Shown here piece after piece: positions 42,114-50,385 of a stretch of 64,000 bases of DNA (the first letter of the stretch is position 1; the number at the start of each line of letters is the position of its first letter). This stretch comes from Roseiarcus sp963805295. Its GTDB lineage: Bacteria > Pseudomonadota > Alphaproteobacteria > Rhizobiales > Beijerinckiaceae. The notes below the pieces were generated by a model. The model searched no databases. It was not told the DNA's origin and saw only the letters and a list, made by a program, of their open reading frames with translations. Location of the stretch: NCBI GenBank assembly GCA_963805295.1, contig CAWDTW010000100.1, forward strand, positions 62,001 through 126,000, read 5' to 3'. The translations under genes were made by a program, and so were the position numbers.

Positions 42114-44366
42114 ATGGAGCCGAATTCGCCCGCTCAGCCGGAAGGGCGCCCAGCTACGAACGGCGGCCAGGCCGTGCCTCTTGAAGGGCGCGCGGCGTCC
42201 GCGGCGCCTGGTCCCGCCCCGCCCTGGGTTTCGGCCGCGCAGGCGAGCGAACTTCCGAAGATCGCCGAGAAGGCCGACGATCTCGAGGCCATCAAGAAAA
42301 CGGTCGACGACGCGGCGGCGGTCGGCGGGGGCTTATGGCTCTCCTATCTGTTTGTTCTCTTCTATCTCGCGGTCGCCGCCGGCGCGGTGACACACGCCGA
42401 TCTCTTTTTCGAGAATCCGGTCAAGCTGCCGTTCCTCAACATCGAACTGCCGCTGCTCGCCTTTTTCTTCCTCGCGCCGATCCTGTTCCTCATCGTCCAC
42501 GCCTATACCCTCGTGCATCTGGTGATGCTGACCGACAAGGCCAAGCGGTTCGATGCGGCGCTGCGCAAGCGGTTCGATGCGGCGCTGCGCAAGCAGATCG
42601 GCGACGAGAATTCCGACGTTCGCGACAATTTGCGGCGGCAATTGCCGAGCAACATATTCATCCAGTCTCTCGCCGGGCCGAAGGACATCCGCGAGAGCCC
42701 CTTCGGCTGGCTTCTCCGGGCGATCGCATGGGTGACGCTGGTCATCGCGCCGGTCCTTCTGCTGCTCATGATGCAGATCCAGTTCCTGCCCTATCACAGC
42801 AGCTTCATCACCTGGGCCCATCGCCTCGCGCTCCTCGCCGATCTGATGCTCGTGTGGTGGTTGTGGCGCAAGATCCTGTCCGGGCGCGAGATGGACGGCT
42901 CTACCCAGATCCGCTCGGAGGGACCGGCCGTTGGGCTCGTGCTGAGCTTCCTCATAGTACTATTCTCGTGGACGGCGGCGACTTTTCCCGGTGAATGGCA
43001 GGAAGATCATTGGCCGGACGGGCACCCCTTCGTGACAACCGACGCGTCGGGACAGACGAAAGAGGTGTCGCTGCACGAATGGGTATTCAATTCTACGGTC
43101 GATCAGGTGACCCGCCGCCGCTGGCTTCCCCTTTCCAGCACGCTCGTGCTGGCGGGCCTCAACGTCTACGAGGGCCTCAAGATCGACGATCCCGAGAAGG
43201 TCAAAGCGCGCGACTTCGTCTTTCGCGCCCGCGGCCGCGACCTGAAGGGCGCGATCTTCGACCTCGCCACTCTGCCGAAGGTCGACTTCGAGGGCGCTCA
43301 GCTTCAGGGCGCGTCCCTCAAGAGCGCGCAGCTTCATGGCGCGTCGCTCAAGAGCGCGCAGCTTCAGGGCGCGTCGCTCTTTGAAGCCTGGCTTCAGGGC
43401 GCGTCGCTCGAGGGCGCGCACCTTCGGGGCGCGTTCCTCAGTGGCGCGTCGCTTCAAGGCGCATCGCTCGACGGCGCGCAACTTCAGGGCGCGCACGTTC
43501 AGGCCACGCAGCTTCAGGGCGCGTCGCTCGACGGCGCGCAACTTCAGGGCGCGTTCCTCGTTGGCGCGTCGCTTCAAGGCGCGTCGCTCTATGAAGCCCA
43601 GCTTCAGGGCGCGTTGCTCGCGGGTGCGCACCTTCAGGGCGCGAGCTTGGATTCCGCGTCGCTTCAAGGCGCGTCGCTCGCCGACGTGCAGCTTCAGGGC
43701 GCGTCGCTCAAGGACGCGCAGCTTCAGGGCGCGTCGTTGCACAAAGCAGGCGTGGAGGCGACCGATCTTTCGAACGCGTTTCTCTGGCGCACCAATCGTG
43801 CTGCGCATTCGACGAGTGAAATTGCAGAACCCGCGGCCGTCAGACTGCCCGATACGCCCGACCTATGGCGGCCTGTATGGCGCGACGACCAGGGCAAGGT
43901 CCAACCATGGACCGACAAAGCCTATCAGGACCTGCGCGAGATGGAGTCTCTTCCGCCGGGCCATCTGCGCGATCGGGCGCTGGAACTCATCGGAAGTCTC
44001 GACTGCGCCGGTCCCGACAAGACCCTTGCCTCCTGCGATCCCGATCCTGCCTTCGACCCGCCGCCCGAAGCCGCCGCATGGCGAAAGGCGCTGGAAAGCG
44101 CCCGCGTCGACGATGCGGCCTATGCCAAGGCCCTGGCGGTGGTGTTGAAGACGCTTGTCTGCTCGGGCGGCGACGATGCGGCCTATGTTGTGCGCGGCCT
44201 CTTACGCCAATACGATGGCCGCCTCACCGCCACCGGTCCGGAAGCGCCGGCGCTCATCGATTTCATTATGAGCAAGGATTGCCCGGTCTCCGCCTCGCTG
44301 ACCGAGGCCGACAAGGCGGATCTCCTGCGCATCAAGCGGGAGGCGATCAAGACGCCGGGAGGCTAG
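42114..44366 (+). CDS. Membrane protein with long pentapeptide-repeat domain
   Basis: The 750-residue protein starts with a Pro/Ala-rich soluble stretch, has several membrane segments between residues 75 and 300 (SYLFVLFYLAVAAGAV, LLAFFFLAPILFLIVHAYTL, WVTLVIAPVLLLLMMQI, VGLVLSFLIVLFSW), then about 36 pentapeptides of the A(Q/S)LQG-ASLxx kind near residues 385-556. A C-terminal helical domain holds cysteines in GSLDCAGPDK and LVCSGGDD. Pentapeptide repeats form a square right-handed beta-helix. Similar membrane-linked arrays occur in proteins of unknown function. A decayed copy of the start lies 2.5 kb upstream, showing local duplication. Confidence 0.82.
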   Translation: MEPNSPAQPEGRPATNGGQAVPLEGRAASAAPGPAPPWVSAAQASELPKIAEKADDLEAIKKTVDDAAAVGGGLWLSYLFVLFYLAVAAGAVTHADLFFENPVKLPFLNIELPLLAFFFLAPILFLIVHAYTLVHLVMLTDKAKRFDAALRKRFDAALRKQIGDENSDVRDNLRRQLPSNIFIQSLAGPKDIRESPFGWLLRAIAWVTLVIAPVLLLLMMQIQFLPYHSSFITWAHRLALLADLMLVWWLWRKILSGREMDGSTQIRSEGPAVGLVLSFLIVLFSWTAATFPGEWQEDHWPDGHPFVTTDASGQTKEVSLHEWVFNSTVDQVTRRRWLPLSSTLVLAGLNVYEGLKIDDPEKVKARDFVFRARGRDLKGAIFDLATLPKVDFEGAQLQGASLKSAQLHGASLKSAQLQGASLFEAWLQGASLEGAHLRGAFLSGASLQGASLDGAQLQGAHVQATQLQGASLDGAQLQGAFLVGASLQGASLYEAQLQGALLAGAHLQGASLDSASLQGASLADVQLQGASLKDAQLQGASLHKAGVEATDLSNAFLWRTNRAAHSTSEIAEPAAVRLPDTPDLWRPVWRDDQGKVQPWTDKAYQDLREMESLPPGHLRDRALELIGSLDCAGPDKTLASCDPDPAFDPPPEAAAWRKALESARVDDAAYAKALAVVLKTLVCSGGDDAAYVVRGLLRQYDGRLTATGPEAPALIDFIMSKDCPVSASLTEADKADLLRIKREAIKTPGG
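43288..43780 (+). repeat. 30-bp tandem repeats encoding the pentapeptide array
   Basis: CAGCTTCAGGGCGCGTCGCT and close variants recur at 30- or 15-bp multiples across this interval. Near-identity at DNA level allows slippage, so length may differ between strains and assemblies. Confidence 0.85.
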
Positions 44367-44903
44367 AGCCGTCGCGTTCCGCCGGAGTCGTCATCGCGAA
44401 GAGCCCGACAGCGCGGCGTGGCGATCCAGGGGCCACCGCTACCCCCTTTCATCCCCTGGATTGCTTCGTCGCTCACGCTCCTCGCAATGACGGAAACGGC
44501 TGTCCTCACGACGAGCCCGAAGGGCGGCGCGGCGATCCAGGGCCGTCGCCCTGCGATGGCGTAAACTGTTTCGTCCCCGCACTCTTTACGACGGCCGGAC
44601 TTGGATCGTCGCTGTTGATCCCCGCGCATACACCTCAACCAGAATGATCAGTTACGTCAGCTATGATAATAGATTTTGTAATATTGAAGACGATACCGCC
44701 TTCAGAATTCAAAATTCTGATCAAGCAAACCAGCGCAACAGCCTCCACCGTCGGATGGTCAATTCAAGAAAAACTCTCGCCCTGCACAATTCGTTAACCC
44801 ATTTCCGCGACCTTGCAGCGAAAGAGCGCCGGCGTTTATCCGCTTTTCATTCTCTGATGGCCGATTTGACTTTTCACGACTGGCGCTCGGGCCGGGGGAC
44901 AGC
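44367..44903. other. Intergenic region with REP copy 2 and an AT-rich patch
   Basis: Outside the REP-like copy (44390-44492) and a partial further unit near 44516-44560, the stretch 44640-44880 is AT-richer and has no gene. A small perfect inverted repeat CAGAATT-CAA-AATTCTG (44703-44719) lies 185 bp before the GGDEF-EAL gene and could be a regulator site. Confidence 0.45.
44390..44492. repeat. REP-like element, copy 2
   Basis: GTCATCGCGAAGAGC at the left and GCTCACGCTCCTCGCAATGACG at the right are imperfect inverses, with GGCGATCCAGGGGCCACCGC and CCCCTGGATTGCTTCG between them. It matches the copies at 34463 and 47039. Confidence 0.8.
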
Positions 44904-46898
44904 GTGGCGTTTGCGATGGGAAAAGGGCGAGCGAGACGTTTGACGCCTTGGGTTCGAGGGGCGATTGCGTCCATCGCGGGCTTAAGAGACCTCGCTCAGC
45001 CCGGCGCGATCGACGAACGCGACGCCGCTTGCCTGCGCGGCGCGCAGGTGGCGGTCTTGATGCGCTACACGCCGGCCATCATCGCCGCCAATCTCCTGAA
45101 CAGCGTTGTGCTGGTCAGCGCGCTGAGCTTCCGGCCCCCGACTGCGGCGCCCACCGTCTGGTTGGCCGTTCTCACTCTCTATCTCGGGCTCCTCGGGCAG
45201 CGGCATTATCGTCGCCGCTCCAGGTCTTCGCCGAAGCGTGCGAGCCGCACGGTCATCGGCCGAGCGATTGTCTACGCCGGCGTGCTCGGCGCGATCTGGA
45301 GCGCCGCCCCCATTCTTTTTTTTGACGCGGCGGAAGGCGATCACCTCGTCGTCGCCTGCGTGAGCATCGGCATGCTCTGCGGCGGCGCGTTCGCGCTCGC
45401 CGTCGTGCCGGCCGCGGTCCTCGCCTTCACGCTTCCGCTTGCGGTCGGATGTCTCTTTGGCCTCATTCACGGCGCCCGCGACGCCACCCAGTATTTCGTC
45501 GCCCTGTTGGTCCTCACCTACATGGGGATATTGCTTCGGGCGGCGCTTTCGCACGGCCGCCAGTTCGCCGATCGAGTGATCGCGCAGGCGCGAGCCGAAG
45601 CCGCCGCGCTCCATGACCCGCTCACCGGCCTGCCGAACCGGTCGGCGTTCGAAGCCGCGCTCCGCGCCGCATTCGACCGGCTCGGGCATTACGGCGAAAG
45701 GTTTGCGCTCTTCTGTCTCGACCTCGACAGCTTCAAGGGCATCAACGATCGGCTCGGACACCAGGCCGGGGACCAGTTGCTGCGGCAGGTCGCGGGCCGG
45801 CTGGCCGGGGCGGTGCGCGCCGGAGAGACGATCGCGCGCGTGGGCGGCGACGAGTTCGTGATGATCGTGCGCGGCGGCGCCGACGCCAACGACGCCGAGC
45901 GCCGGGCGGACGAAATGGCGAAGTGCTTCGACGCGCCCTTCGTCCTCGACCGCGCCGCGGTTCTCTGCCGGGCGAGCATCGGAATCGCCCAGGCGCCCTC
46001 CGACGGCGCCGACCCTTCGGCGCTCTTGGGTTGCGCGGACGCGGCGCTCTACAAGGCCAAGCGCGAAAGCGGTCGGGTGTCAGCGCACTTCTTCAATGCG
46101 AGCGAGGATACCAAGGCGCAAGCGCAACGCGAACTCGCCTACGACCTCGTCGGCGCGGCCAAGCGGGGCGAATTCTTCCTGGAATACCAGCCGATTTACC
46201 GCCTCGCGAACAGGCGCGTCGAAGCCTGCGAGGCCTTGGTCCGCTGGCGCCATCCCCGCTTCGGCGTCCTTACGCCGGCGCGCTTCATCGGAATCGCCGA
46301 AGGGACGGGCGCCATCCATGAGATCGGCGAATGGATCCTGCGCGAAGCCTGCGTGGAGGCGAAGCGCTGGCCGGACGACGTCTGCATCGCGGTCAACGTC
46401 TCCGCCCATCAAATCTGCGACAGTTCGCTCCTGCGCGTCGTCGAAAAGGCCCTGGACGACGCGCGGCTTTCGCCGAGCCGGCTCCACGTCGAAATCTCCG
46501 AGTTCGCCCTCATCAGCGAGACGGACGGAACAGCGGCCTTGGCAGGCTTAGGCGAACTTGGCGTCTCCATCATCCTGGACGACTTCGGAACGGGATTTTC
46601 CTCGTTCGACCACATTCGATGGCTGCCCATCCACGGGCTCAAGATCGATCGCACGTTCGTCGCCGCCCTGCCGTTCAACCGCAAGGCCGGCGCGATCGTT
46701 CATGCTGCCGCCGATCTCGCAAGAGCCTTGGATCTCAGCCTGGTCGCGGAAGGAATCGAAAGCGAAGTCCAGCTCGAATTCCTCCGCCAGGCGCGCTTTG
46801 AACTGGGCCAAGGCTATCTCTTCGCCCCACCGCAGACCGGCGACGCGTTGCTCGAAATGCTCCGCGCCTCCTCGCCCCCGCGCCAAGACGTCGCGTGA
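44904..46898 (+). CDS. Membrane-bound GGDEF-EAL protein (cyclic di-GMP turnover)
   Basis: About 200 residues of membrane segments (LLNSVVLVSALSF, AIVYAGVLGAIWSAAPILFF, GMLCGGAFALAVVPAAVLAF) precede a GGDEF domain with intact ARVGGDEFVMIV and an EAL domain with CEALVRWRHP, VEISEFALI, DDFGTGFSSF and VAEGIES. Both catalytic signatures are kept, so synthesis and breakdown of cyclic di-GMP are both possible. The N-terminal membrane part resembles an integral sensor. The start is a GTG (44904); an ATG at 44916 is the alternative. It stands alone between two REP-like copies. Confidence 0.93.
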   Translation: MAFAMGKGRARRLTPWVRGAIASIAGLRDLAQPGAIDERDAACLRGAQVAVLMRYTPAIIAANLLNSVVLVSALSFRPPTAAPTVWLAVLTLYLGLLGQRHYRRRSRSSPKRASRTVIGRAIVYAGVLGAIWSAAPILFFDAAEGDHLVVACVSIGMLCGGAFALAVVPAAVLAFTLPLAVGCLFGLIHGARDATQYFVALLVLTYMGILLRAALSHGRQFADRVIAQARAEAAALHDPLTGLPNRSAFEAALRAAFDRLGHYGERFALFCLDLDSFKGINDRLGHQAGDQLLRQVAGRLAGAVRAGETIARVGGDEFVMIVRGGADANDAERRADEMAKCFDAPFVLDRAAVLCRASIGIAQAPSDGADPSALLGCADAALYKAKRESGRVSAHFFNASEDTKAQAQRELAYDLVGAAKRGEFFLEYQPIYRLANRRVEACEALVRWRHPRFGVLTPARFIGIAEGTGAIHEIGEWILREACVEAKRWPDDVCIAVNVSAHQICDSSLLRVVEKALDDARLSPSRLHVEISEFALISETDGTAALAGLGELGVSIILDDFGTGFSSFDHIRWLPIHGLKIDRTFVAALPFNRKAGAIVHAAADLARALDLSLVAEGIESEVQLEFLRQARFELGQGYLFAPPQTGDALLEMLRASSPPRQDVA

Positions 46899-47038
46899 GA
46901 CATTCGAATCCTTGCGTCCTTGCGCGTCTCGGAACTTCTTGATCACCCGGTCGCAGCACGCCTGTAGCCGCGCTCGATAGCCCGTCGCAAGACGGGCGTC
47001 TTTCGACGCGCCGTGGCTCCGCGCAATGACGACGCCCC

Positions 47039-47130
47039 ATCATCGCGAGGAGCGAAGCGACGTGGCGATCCGGGGGATCGCAGGACTGCGGCGGTGGCCC
47101 CTGGATTGCTTCGCTTCGCTCGCAATGACG
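47039..47130. repeat. REP-like element, copy 3
   Basis: CATCGCGAGGAGCGAAGCGA opens and GCTTCGCTCGCAATGACG closes an imperfect inverted pair. It lies between the converging GGDEF-EAL and mfnB-folB genes and could end both transcripts. Confidence 0.8.
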
Positions 47131-47146
47131 GCGCCGTCCGCGCCGC

Positions 47147-48214
47147 CTACCGCCCCTCGCGCCGGATCTCGACGCCGACCGAGCCGGGGACGACGTCGAG
47201 CTTTTCCACCCGCACGCGCACGTCTCGCACGCGCGGGTGTTTGAGGACCATGGCCGCGACGTCGTCGGCGATGGTCTCGATGAAGTCGGTGTGGCCGCGC
47301 CCGACGACGAGGCGGATCGCGTCGAGGATCAGGTCGTAAGAAAAGACCGCGCGCATGTCGCCCGCGTGCGCGGCGGCGCGCCGCACCGAGGCCTCGACGT
47401 TGAACAGAACCCGCTGCTTTGCCCCGCGCTCGTGGGCGTAAGCGCCGATGTCGGCGTTCGCGAGGAAGTCGCGGACGAAGACGACGTCGACCGCCTCGTC
47501 TGGAGGCGCCGGGCCCATGGCGTCGCTCGCCTCGTCCGCGCCTTCGCGCGGAATGAGATCGCGGATGAGGGCGAACCGCCGTGGGTCCAAGGGGCCGGCG
47601 CGCCGTCCGCGGGCGCAGAGCGCGCTCCGAAAGCCGAGGACCGACGGCTCGACGAGCAGGAGACGCGGCACGTCGGGCGCCTGCAGCGAACCGGCGAGCC
47701 AGGAGCTGAGCCCGACCCGGCGGCAAAGCGCGCAGAAGGCCTCGAGACGCGGCGGGCCGAAATGATCGAGAAGGCGCTTTCCGCTCTTCTCCGCCGCGTC
47801 GAGCAGGACGCCCTTGAACCCGATCGACGCCAGCCGCAGGATGAGGTCGAAATCGGGCGCCCGATCGGCGATGAGCACGGCGACGAGCTCGATCTCGCGC
47901 GCGAGCGCGCCGAGCGCCGGTTCGAGCCGGTCGAGCGAGCCGGCGTCCGCGCCGAGCCGCACGATATCCACTCCGGCCTTGGCCAGCGCATGGGCGCGCG
48001 CGCCGAGCGTCTCGGGTTCGTAGGGCGGGTCGCCGATCGCGGCGCTGACGCGTAGCCGCCTGCCGATCGCCTCGGCGCCCGTCGCCAACGCCTCGATCGG
48101 GACCGCGCCGAGCGCGCCCCGGAGAGGGTCGGCGAAGTCGATGATGTCGGCACCTCCCTTGAGCGCGAGCTCGGCCTCCGCCGCGTCGACGACGCTCGCC
48201 AGCATCAAGGTCAT
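47147..48214 (-). CDS. Fused (5-formylfuran-3-yl)methyl phosphate synthase (MfnB) and dihydroneopterin aldolase (FolB)
   Basis: Residues 1-235 resemble MfnB: MTLMLASVVDAAEAELALKG, GADIIDFADPLRGALGAVPI and KAGVDIVRLG form the TIM barrel that condenses glyceraldehyde-3-phosphate into the furan ring of methanofuran. Residues about 245-355 resemble FolB: VVFVRDFLANADIGAYAHER, SYDLILDAIRLVVGRGH, FIETIADDVAAMVLKHP and VRVEKLDV. Methanofuran and tetrahydromethanopterin analogues carry C1 units during formaldehyde oxidation in methylotrophs, so a furan-plus-pterin fusion fits that pathway. It is the last gene of the pqq operon, 32 bp after pqqE. No ATG lies further upstream in frame with support. Confidence 0.85.
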   Translation of the reverse strand: MTLMLASVVDAAEAELALKGGADIIDFADPLRGALGAVPIEALATGAEAIGRRLRVSAAIGDPPYEPETLGARAHALAKAGVDIVRLGADAGSLDRLEPALGALAREIELVAVLIADRAPDFDLILRLASIGFKGVLLDAAEKSGKRLLDHFGPPRLEAFCALCRRVGLSSWLAGSLQAPDVPRLLLVEPSVLGFRSALCARGRRAGPLDPRRFALIRDLIPREGADEASDAMGPAPPDEAVDVVFVRDFLANADIGAYAHERGAKQRVLFNVEASVRRAAAHAGDMRAVFSYDLILDAIRLVVGRGHTDFIETIADDVAAMVLKHPRVRDVRVRVEKLDVVPGSVGVEIRREGR

Positions 48215-48246
48215 CGCGGCGCGGCGTCCGACGGTTGCATCTTTTT

Positions 48247-49362
48247 TCAGACCTCGGCCTTCTCCTTGAACGAGCGCCAGCGGATCGCGCCGGCGTCCGC
48301 TTCGGCCTCCGCGGCGGCCATCGCCGCAATCCGCGCATGATCCGGCGACTTGTGGCAGGCCGGGTCGGTCGCCGAGGCGTCTCCGACAAGCGCCAGCGCC
48401 TGACAGCGGCAGCCGCCCCAGTCTATTGTGCGACGCTCGCAGGAACGGCACGGCTCGCGCATCCATTCCGTTCCGCGATAGGCCCTGAAGGCCGGATTGT
48501 CACGCCAGATTTCGCTCAAAGGGCGGTCCCGCACGTTCCAGAACTCGAGGCCCGGGATCGACTCCGCCGCGTGGCACGGCAGCGCCTTGCCCGACGGCGA
48601 GACGTTGATCGCGATCCGTCCCCAGCCGCCCGCGCAGGGTTTTGGATAGCGCGCGTAATAGTCGGGCACGACCATGTCGATGACGAGCTTGCCCTCGAGC
48701 CGCGGGCGCGCCTCCTCGACGAGCGCGATCGCCTCCATCGTCTCCTTGCTCGGCGGCATCAGCGCGGCGCGGTTCATGAGCGCCCAGCCGTAGTACTGCG
48801 CATGGGCGACTTCCAGCCTGCGCGCGCCGAGTTCGACCGCGAGATCGATGAATTGGCCGACCTGATGCAGATTGGCGCGGCTGATGACCGCGTTGATGGT
48901 GAGCGGAAGCCCGGCTTTGGTCACCCTCGCGGCGAACGCCAGCTTCTTCTCCCAGGCGCCGTCATAATGGCCGAGCCGGTCGTTGGTCGCCCTGTCCGCC
49001 CCCTGGAAGGAAAGCTGCGCATGGTCGAGGCCGGCCTCGACCAGTTCGCTCCAGAGTTTTTCGCTGACGCCGACGCCCGAAGTGATGAGGTTGGTGTAGA
49101 GCCCGCATAGCGCGGCGTGCCGGGTGAGTTCGGCAATGTCGCGCCGCGCGGTCGGCTCGCCGCCGGAGAGGTGGACATGCAATGCGCCGAGCGCCGCGGC
49201 CTCGCCGAACACGCGCTTCCACGCCTCCGTGTCGAGTTCGGCGGCGGGTCGCTCGAGCTTGAGCGGGTTCGAGCAATGCGGACAGCCGAGCGGACAGCGA
49301 TGGGTCAGCTCGACCAGGACGCCGATCGGCGGCGCGGGCGGCGCAGCGGCGTGGGCGGTCAT
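48247..49362 (-). CDS. pqqE: PQQ biosynthesis radical SAM enzyme PqqE
   Basis: The 371-residue protein has the radical SAM cysteines in THRCPLGCPHCSNP, the AdoMet turn HLSGGEPTAR, and C-terminal SPASM-type cysteines in KALPCHAAES, EPCRSCERR and GGCRCQALAL. With PqqD it joins the Glu and Tyr side chains of the PqqA peptide, the first step of pyrroloquinoline quinone synthesis. Its ATG overlaps the pqqD stop (ATGA at 49359-49362), so translation is coupled. pqqA itself is not recognisable in the window. Confidence 0.96.
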   Translation of the reverse strand: MTAHAAAPPAPPIGVLVELTHRCPLGCPHCSNPLKLERPAAELDTEAWKRVFGEAAALGALHVHLSGGEPTARRDIAELTRHAALCGLYTNLITSGVGVSEKLWSELVEAGLDHAQLSFQGADRATNDRLGHYDGAWEKKLAFAARVTKAGLPLTINAVISRANLHQVGQFIDLAVELGARRLEVAHAQYYGWALMNRAALMPPSKETMEAIALVEEARPRLEGKLVIDMVVPDYYARYPKPCAGGWGRIAINVSPSGKALPCHAAESIPGLEFWNVRDRPLSEIWRDNPAFRAYRGTEWMREPCRSCERRTIDWGGCRCQALALVGDASATDPACHKSPDHARIAAMAAAEAEADAGAIRWRSFKEKAEV

Positions 49363-49640
49363 GTCTCGAGCACCCTTTTCGCCTTGAGGCCGCCGAGCAT
49401 GGCGACGACGTCCTTCTCGATCACGGCCGGCGGCGCAGTATAGCGCCGCGCGAGCTCGGCGACGATGGCGGCGAGGTCGCGTTTCCCGTCGCAGAGCTCG
49501 AGCACCGCGGCGGCCGTCGCGTCGATCTCGAAAATGCGTTCGGGCGCGAGCAGTGTCCAGCGTCCCCTCACGTCGTCATGCCGGAGCTTGACGCCGCGCG
49601 GCAAGCGTGGGCGCGATCGAGAGTTGAGTTCCATCGCCAT
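49359..49640 (-). CDS. pqqD: PQQ biosynthesis peptide chaperone PqqD
   Basis: From the ATG at 49640 the product has 93 residues: LPRGVKLRHDDVRGRWTLLA, PERIFEIDATAAAVLELCDG and LARRYTAPPAVIEKDVVAML form the winged-helix RiPP recognition element that presents PqqA to PqqE. The start lies five bases downstream of the pqqC stop. A second ATG six bases on is equally possible. PqqD is separate here, not fused to PqqC as in Methylobacterium. Confidence 0.94.
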   Translation of the reverse strand: MAMELNSRSRPRLPRGVKLRHDDVRGRWTLLAPERIFEIDATAAAVLELCDGKRDLAAIVAELARRYTAPPAVIEKDVVAMLGGLKAKRVLET

Positions 49641-49644
49641 CGCG

Positions 49645-50385
49645 TCAGCTCGGCCGGAACGCGCCGGGCGGAACGGCGCCGCAGACATAGGCGTGGTGGA
49701 GCGCGTCGAGTTGCGCCCACAAGACGTCGGTCTTGAATTTGAGGGCCGCGATTACGCCCCGCTGCTGATCGGCCGTCAGCGCGTTGCGCTTGACGTATTG
49801 AAGCGCGAATTCCGCGTCCTTCGGAGCCTGATCGAGGCGGCGGCGGAAATAGGCGACGACCTTCTCGTCGATGAAGCTGTAGTTGGCGAGCATGCCGGCG
49901 ATGCGGCGGCGATGGATCGAGGGGGCGAAGAGTTCGGTGAGGCTCGACGCCACGGCCTCCAGCAAAGGCTTCTCGCGCACGAAACGCACGTAAGCCTCGA
50001 CCGCGAATTTGGTCGCCGGCAGCGCGCCCTCCTGCGAGACGACGTAATCGCGGTCGAGCCCCAATCCGTCGGTGAGGACGAGCCAGCGCTCGATGCCGCC
50101 CTTGTCGTCGCCGTACCCGTCATGGTCGGTGATGCGGTGCAGCCATTCGCGGCGCAGTTCGCGGTCGTCGCAGCGGCCCATCAGCGAAGCGTCCTTGCGC
50201 GGGATCGCCGCCTGGTAAACGTAGCGGTTGAGCGCCCAGGCCTGCACCTGGCCCTTGTTCAATTTGCCGTCGTGCAGAAGGTCGTGAAACGGATGGAGGT
50301 GGTGGTAGCGCTCGGGGCCGATCGCGCGCAAAGCGGCCTCGAGCCCATCGGGGCTCAGCGGTTCGACCACCATCAGCATGTTCAT
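49645..50385 (-). CDS. pqqC: Pyrroloquinoline-quinone synthase PqqC
   Basis: The 246-residue all-helical oxidase shows RYHHLHPFHDLLHDGKLNK, WALNRYVYQAAIPRKDA, RITDHDGYGDDKGGIERW and YSFIDEKVVAYFRRRLDQAP, the conserved substrate- and oxygen-binding positions. It performs the final cofactor-free eight-electron oxidation and ring closure to PQQ. I use MNMLMVVEPL at 50385 as start because it overlaps the pqqB stop (ATGA at 50382-50385). Confidence 0.96.
   Translation of the reverse strand: MNMLMVVEPLSPDGLEAALRAIGPERYHHLHPFHDLLHDGKLNKGQVQAWALNRYVYQAAIPRKDASLMGRCDDRELRREWLHRITDHDGYGDDKGGIERWLVLTDGLGLDRDYVVSQEGALPATKFAVEAYVRFVREKPLLEAVASSLTELFAPSIHRRRIAGMLANYSFIDEKVVAYFRRRLDQAPKDAEFALQYVKRNALTADQQRGVIAALKFKTDVLWAQLDALHHAYVCGAVPPGAFRPS

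Noticed and set aside
48560..48600. TGGCAC followed by CTTGC, resembling a sigma-54 promoter
   Set aside because: It lies inside pqqE on the opposite strand with no gene starting downstream; a chance match in GC-rich code.
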